Assembly (NCBI GenBank): GCA_902773395.1 | Contig: CACYEJ010000252.1 | Span: 1 to 10,843 of the forward strand | Source: an uncultured Ruminococcus sp. | GTDB lineage: Bacteria > Bacillota_A > Clostridia > Oscillospirales > Acutalibacteraceae | Reading direction: 5' to 3' | Length of the DNA: 10,843 bases | Shown: positions 7,517 through 10,843 of the stretch, one piece after another | Layout: each line of letters begins with the position of its first letter | Numbering within the stretch: the stretch's first letter is position 1 | Translations under genes and position numbers: made by a program | Notes under the pieces: generated by a model | Databases searched by the model: none | What the model saw: the letters and a program-made list of their open reading frames with translations, nothing else | Told to the model about the DNA's origin: nothing

Positions 7517-8518
7517 ATGAAAATAATAGTAGATGCCTTTGGCGGAGATAATGCTCCAGTAGAAATTTTAAAGGGTTGTGTCATTGCACTTTCAGAGCAT
7601 GATGATCTTGAAATAATTTTGACAGGTCCTGAGGAGCAAATCAAAAAAGCAGCAGAAGATAACGATATAGATATCTCAAAGCTGACAATAGAGAATTGCG
7701 AAGAGATACTCACAATGGAGGATCACGCAACGGACGTCTTGAAAAAAAAGAAAAACAGCTCCATGACTGTTGGTTTGCAAATGCTTGCAGACGGCAAGGG
7801 CGATGCTTTCCTTTCGGCAGGCAACAGCGGTGCTTTGATTACAGGTGCAACCTTGATTGTAAAGCGAATCAAGGGAATTAAAAGACCTGCTTTTTCACCA
7901 ATTCTTCCCAAATATGAGGGAATGTTCATGCTGATTGACGGTGGTGCCAATGCCGAATGTAAGGCGGAGATGCTTCAACAGTTTGCAATAATGGGCTCTG
8001 TTTATCTGGATAAGGTAATGGGTATTAAAAATCCGAGAGTAGGATTAGCTAATGTCGGCACAGAAGATCACAAGGGTGACCCTCTGCGATTGGAAACCTT
8101 TGCTCTTTTAAAGGAAACACCTGTGAATTTCATCGGTAACGTTGAGGGCAGAGATATTCCAATGGACGGCTGCGATGTGCTTGTTGCAGACGGATTTACA
8201 GGTAATCTTGTACTCAAAATGTACGAAGGTGTTGCAATTGCATTAATGAACAAATTCAAAGCGATATTTACAAAGAATGTTAAGAATAAGCTTGCAGCCG
8301 CTATGGTAATGAGCGATTTTAAGCAGTTAAAGCATGAAATGGATACGGATATTTATGGCGGAGCACCTATTCTGGGTGCAGCAAAACCGGTGTTCAAGGT
8401 TCACGGAAATGCAACTGCGAAAACAGTTAAATATGCGGTTGACCTCACGATGAATTATGTCAACACCAATGTGATAAAGGAAATTGAAACAGAGCTTGCT
8501 CAGCTTTCAAAGGGGTGA
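7517..8518 (+). CDS. plsX: Phosphate acyltransferase PlsX
   Basis: PlsX converts acyl-ACP and phosphate to acyl-phosphate, the donor used by PlsY to start phospholipid synthesis; it is a peripheral enzyme on the cytoplasmic membrane face. The 333 residues match the family. Motifs in order: IVDAFGGDNAP at 4-14 (usually DAMGGDNAP), the basic KKKKNSS at 76-82 (usually RRKKDSS), LSAGNSGALI at 99-108, LIDGGANAEC at 139-148, NVGTEDHKGD at 179-188, GNVEGRD at 207-213, DGFTGN at 225-230 and YGGAPILG at 280-287. The start at 7517 has GAGGAA at 7505-7510. rnc follows after 6 nt. acpP, which often lies between plsX and rnc in Firmicutes, is absent. An A8-G-A5 tract at 7742-7755 encodes the lysine run. 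Confidence 0.97.
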   Translation: MKIIVDAFGGDNAPVEILKGCVIALSEHDDLEIILTGPEEQIKKAAEDNDIDISKLTIENCEEILTMEDHATDVLKKKKNSSMTVGLQMLADGKGDAFLSAGNSGALITGATLIVKRIKGIKRPAFSPILPKYEGMFMLIDGGANAECKAEMLQQFAIMGSVYLDKVMGIKNPRVGLANVGTEDHKGDPLRLETFALLKETPVNFIGNVEGRDIPMDGCDVLVADGFTGNLVLKMYEGVAIALMNKFKAIFTKNVKNKLAAAMVMSDFKQLKHEMDTDIYGGAPILGAAKPVFKVHGNATAKTVKYAVDLTMNYVNTNVIKEIETELAQLSKG

Positions 8519-8524
8519 TTTTTT

Positions 8525-9226
8525 ATGCAGACAGCAGATAACAAGCTGGACTTCAAGGAGCTTCATAGGCTCATAGGATATGAATTTAAAAATAAGGAGC
8601 TGCTTATAACGGCACTGACACATTCTTCGTATGCAAACGAAGCAAAGGGCAGCGTCAAGTATAACGAAAGACTGGAGTTTCTTGGCGACAGCGTTCTGAG
8701 TATTGTTGTATCGGATTACATATATTTGCATTGCCCTGAGCTTCCTGAGGGAAAGCTTACAAAGCTGAGAGCGTCGCTTGTGTGTGAAAAGTCACTTTAT
8801 GTATATGCAAAGCAAATTAACATGGGAAAGCATATCAGACTTTCAAAAGGTGAAAGACGTTCGGGCGGCGATGACAGACCGTCGATTTTATCCGATGCGT
8901 TTGAAGCTTTGATTGCAGCAATTTATCTTGACGGCGGTATTGAGCCGGCTCGTGAATTTATTTTGCGGTTTGTGATTCCCGATATCAAAAGCACGAAGCC
9001 GAAGAAATTCAAGGATTATAAAACATCTCTTCAAGAGATTATCCAGAAGAATCCGGAAGAAAAGCTTTCTTATGTTCTTGTTAAGGAAACAGGTCCGGAC
9101 CACGATAAGCATTTTGTAGTAGAGGTTCATCTCAACAGCAACGTAATCGGAAAGGGCGGCGGCAGAAGCAAGAAGGAAGCCGAGCAGCAGGCAGCAAGAG
9201 AAGCTTTGGAGCTTATGGGTTATTGA
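8525..9226 (+). CDS. rnc: Ribonuclease III
   Basis: RNase III cuts double-stranded RNA, including the 30S rRNA precursor and structured mRNAs. In 233 residues there is an N-terminal catalytic domain (about 10-150) and a C-terminal double-stranded RNA-binding domain (about 164-231). The signature NERLEFLGDS is at 47-56. Acidic active-site residues appear as Glu48, Glu51, Asp55, Glu75, Asp124 and Glu127, a constant offset of ten from E. coli Glu38, Glu41, Asp45, Glu65, Asp114 and Glu117. The RNA-binding domain shows DYKTSLQEIIQ, GPDHDKHFVVEV and GGGRSKKEAEQQAAREAL. The start at 8525 is served by AAAGGGGTGA, which overlaps the plsX stop, indicating translational coupling. The stop at 9224-9226 is 2 nt before the next ATG. 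Confidence 0.97.
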   Translation: MQTADNKLDFKELHRLIGYEFKNKELLITALTHSSYANEAKGSVKYNERLEFLGDSVLSIVVSDYIYLHCPELPEGKLTKLRASLVCEKSLYVYAKQINMGKHIRLSKGERRSGGDDRPSILSDAFEALIAAIYLDGGIEPAREFILRFVIPDIKSTKPKKFKDYKTSLQEIIQKNPEEKLSYVLVKETGPDHDKHFVVEVHLNSNVIGKGGGRSKKEAEQQAAREALELMGY

Positions 9227-9228
9227 TT

Positions 9229-10224
9229 ATGAAGCATGGAAATATTGCAATTTTTGTACCGCATAACGGTTGTCCTCACAGATGTTCGTTTTGCAATCAA
9301 AGAAGTATCACAGGCGTACAGTACCAGCCAACCGAAAAGGATATTGACGAAGCGGTAAAAACAGCGGTGTCATATTCGGATAATTATGAATATGAGATAG
9401 CTTTTTTCGGGGGGAGCTTTACGGCAATTAACAGGGAATATATGATGCGTCTGCTTGACTGTGCCTATAAGTATGTGCAGGAGGGGACAGTCAATGGTAT
9501 CAGAATTTCAACCAGACCTGATGCAATAGACGAAGATATTCTCGATATTTTAAAAAGCCGAGGTGTTACGGCGATTGAGCTTGGGGCTCAGAGTATGAGC
9601 GATAAGGTGCTTAAAGCCAATCTCAGAGGGCATACGGCTGATGATGTCAAAAGAGCGTCGCACCTTATTAAAGAATACGGCTTTTCACTGGGACTTCAAA
9701 TGATGACAGGGCTGTATCAAAGTGATTTTGATACAGATGTATATTCAGCTAGGGAGATAATATCTCTAAAACCGGACACGGTTAGGATTTATCCCACTGT
9801 TACGCTTGATAAGACAATGCTTGGAGAGCTTTACAGAAGCGGAGAGTATCAGCCGCCGGAGCTTTTAAAGTCGGTTAATCTGTGTGCTTTGTTGCTGAAA
9901 ATGTTTTCGGAAAATAACATAGAGGTTATTCGACTTGGGCTTCATTACAGCGATGATTTAAAGAGCGGAATGTTGTATGATAATTATCATGCGGCTTTCA
10001 AGGAGCTTTGCGAGAGTAAGCTTATGCTTGATGAATTTCTGGAATTATGTGAAACAAAAAATATTCCAAAGGATTCTTCTTTGATAGTTGCAGTAAATCC
10101 AAAAAGTATTTCAAAGTTTGTAGGACAAAAGAGGTCTAATATTACAAAGCTTCATGAAATAGGATATGACGTCAAGGTTGTGCAGGACGAACGTCTGAAA
10201 ACCTACGAGCTTAGGATTTTTTGA
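9229..10224 (+). CDS. Elp3-like radical SAM protein without acetyltransferase domain
   Basis: This is a radical SAM enzyme of the Elp3/COG1243 type. The cluster motif C-x3-C-x2-C is at Cys15, Cys19 and Cys22 (GCPHRCSFCNQ), followed by FFGGSFTAI at 59-67, ISTRPDAID at 93-101, ELGAQSMSDKVL at 117-128, and YPTVTLDKTMLGELYRSGEY at 188-207, a stretch very like eukaryotic and archaeal Elp3. At 331 residues it ends soon after the radical SAM region, with a short tail (PKSISKFVGQKRSNITKL, then GYDVKV) and no GNAT domain, so it is not a full Elp3. Related genes often lie between rnc and smc in Clostridia; their reaction is not established, and a tRNA-modification role is inference. The ATG at 9229 follows the rnc stop by 2 nt with only a weak GGG upstream, suggesting reinitiation. 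A TTG at 9223 in the same frame is a less likely start. Confidence 0.87.
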   Translation: MKHGNIAIFVPHNGCPHRCSFCNQRSITGVQYQPTEKDIDEAVKTAVSYSDNYEYEIAFFGGSFTAINREYMMRLLDCAYKYVQEGTVNGIRISTRPDAIDEDILDILKSRGVTAIELGAQSMSDKVLKANLRGHTADDVKRASHLIKEYGFSLGLQMMTGLYQSDFDTDVYSAREIISLKPDTVRIYPTVTLDKTMLGELYRSGEYQPPELLKSVNLCALLLKMFSENNIEVIRLGLHYSDDLKSGMLYDNYHAAFKELCESKLMLDEFLELCETKNIPKDSSLIVAVNPKSISKFVGQKRSNITKLHEIGYDVKVVQDERLKTYELRIF

Positions 10225-10237
10225 AAGGAATAATACG

Positions 10238-10750
10238 ATGCTGAAAATAAGACCCTATAAGCCTGATGACGCAAAAACAATTGTGTCGTGGTGCAAAGAT
10301 GAAATCAGCTTTCGGAAATGGAGTTCTGATAGATACGAACATTTTCCGATTACGGCTGATGATATGAATTATAAATATATAGACTGTAACGGAGATTGCA
10401 CAGGTGCAGACACGTTTTATCCTTTTACGGCAGTTGACGAGGATAGTATAGTCGGACATTTGATTATGAGATTTACAGATGCCGAAAAGAAAACATTACG
10501 CTTTGGCTTTGTAATTGTTGATGATACAAAACGCGGCAGGGGCTTCGGCAAAGAAATGCTTCGTCTTTCGCTTGAATATGCTTTTGATGTTTTAAAAGCG
10601 AAGAATGTGACAATAGGTGTCTTTGAAAATAATCCGTCAGCTTATTATTGTTATAAATCTGTAGGCTTTAAAGATGTTTCTGTTGAAGAGCCTGAGCATT
10701 ATGAAATTTTGGGCGAAATTTGGAAATGCTTGGAACTGGAAATATTTTAA
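10238..10750 (+). CDS. GNAT-family N-acetyltransferase
   Basis: This 170-residue protein has the GNAT fold, which transfers acetyl from acetyl-CoA to an amine. The N-terminus MLKIRPYKPDDAKTIVSWC is typical strand 1 and helix 1. The acetyl-CoA pyrophosphate-binding motif A is VDDTKRGRGFGKEMLRLSLE at 94-113, containing R-x-x-G-x-G at Arg99, Gly102 and Gly104. Motif B follows in VTIGVFENNPSAYYCYKSVG near 124-143, including the usual Asn and the Tyr in YKSVGF. The layout is closest to RimJ/RimL-like or small-molecule acetyltransferases, but the substrate cannot be read. The start has AAAGGAA about 8 nt upstream and follows the radical SAM gene by 13 nt, so it is probably co-transcribed. It occupies the place where smc is often found in this gene order. 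Confidence 0.88.
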   Translation: MLKIRPYKPDDAKTIVSWCKDEISFRKWSSDRYEHFPITADDMNYKYIDCNGDCTGADTFYPFTAVDEDSIVGHLIMRFTDAEKKTLRFGFVIVDDTKRGRGFGKEMLRLSLEYAFDVLKAKNVTIGVFENNPSAYYCYKSVGFKDVSVEEPEHYEILGEIWKCLELEIF

Positions 10751-10805
10751 CAATACTTAATTATACTCGAAAGCGTTAAGATTTAGCACTTATCTTTCTC
10801 AGACC

Positions 10806-10837
10806 GGCAATTCGCAAGCTCTTGCCTGTTTTTCTTT
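10806..10837 (+). terminator. Possible weak intrinsic terminator after the GNAT gene
   Basis: GGCAA (10806-10810) pairs with TTGCC (10822-10826) across an 11-nt loop, and GCAA (10814-10817) can alternatively pair with TTGC (10822-10825) in a tighter hairpin. A T-rich run TGTTTTTCTTT follows at 10827-10837. Position and T tract fit the end of the plsX-to-GNAT unit, but the stem is short and the window ends six bases later. Confidence 0.4.
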
Positions 10838-10843
10838 AAACCG

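Noticed and set aside
1..10843. Search for CRISPR, transposon ends, phage genes, toxin-antitoxin or defence genes
   Set aside because: Every sizable open frame on the + strand is explained by a housekeeping gene, or by one unknown membrane protein and one GNAT gene; no repeats or hallmark domains of these systems were seen.

Overview
The window reads as ordinary chromosomal DNA of a low-to-moderate GC Gram-positive bacterium, most likely a member of the Clostridia (Oscillospiraceae/Ruminococcus-like by protein style; this assignment is inference). The support is the fairly strong AGGAGG-type ribosome binding sites, the infC-rpmI-rplT cluster, a folate-dependent TrmFO next to topA, and plsX and rnc followed by a short Elp3-like radical SAM gene, a gene order familiar from Firmicutes. 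Every gene lies on the + strand and coding density is high. I see no mobile element, CRISPR array, rRNA or tRNA gene.

Layout. (1) 1-979: the end of infC, then rpmI and rplT, closed by a clear intrinsic terminator at 1003-1038. (2) 1070-3771: a tight three-gene group: an unrecognised two-helix membrane protein, a TrmH/SpoU-family RNA 2'-O-methyltransferase starting 2 nt after it, and dprA with an unusually long charged linker. (3) 3772-3945: the longest non-coding stretch near 170 nt, with a 6-bp hairpin, an 11-bp perfect inverted repeat and an extended -10 promoter that fits topA. (4) 3946-7364: topA and trmFO, 14 nt apart. (5) 7365-7516: a gap with no confidently readable signal. (6) 7517-10750: plsX, rnc, an Elp3-like radical SAM gene and a GNAT acetyltransferase, with gaps of only 2 to 13 nt. 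(7) 10751-10843: a non-coding tail with a possible weak terminator.

Functionally this is a housekeeping block: translation initiation and large-subunit assembly (IF-3, L35, L20), RNA modification and processing (TrmH-type methyltransferase, TrmFO, RNase III, probably the Elp3-like protein), DNA topology and single-strand DNA handling (TopA, DprA) and entry into phospholipid synthesis (PlsX).

I found no convincing new biological system. The most useful leads are modest: the inverted repeat just upstream of the topA promoter, the unknown membrane protein that starts the trmH-dprA group, and the Elp3-like protein that lacks an acetyltransferase domain yet has a separate GNAT gene next to it.
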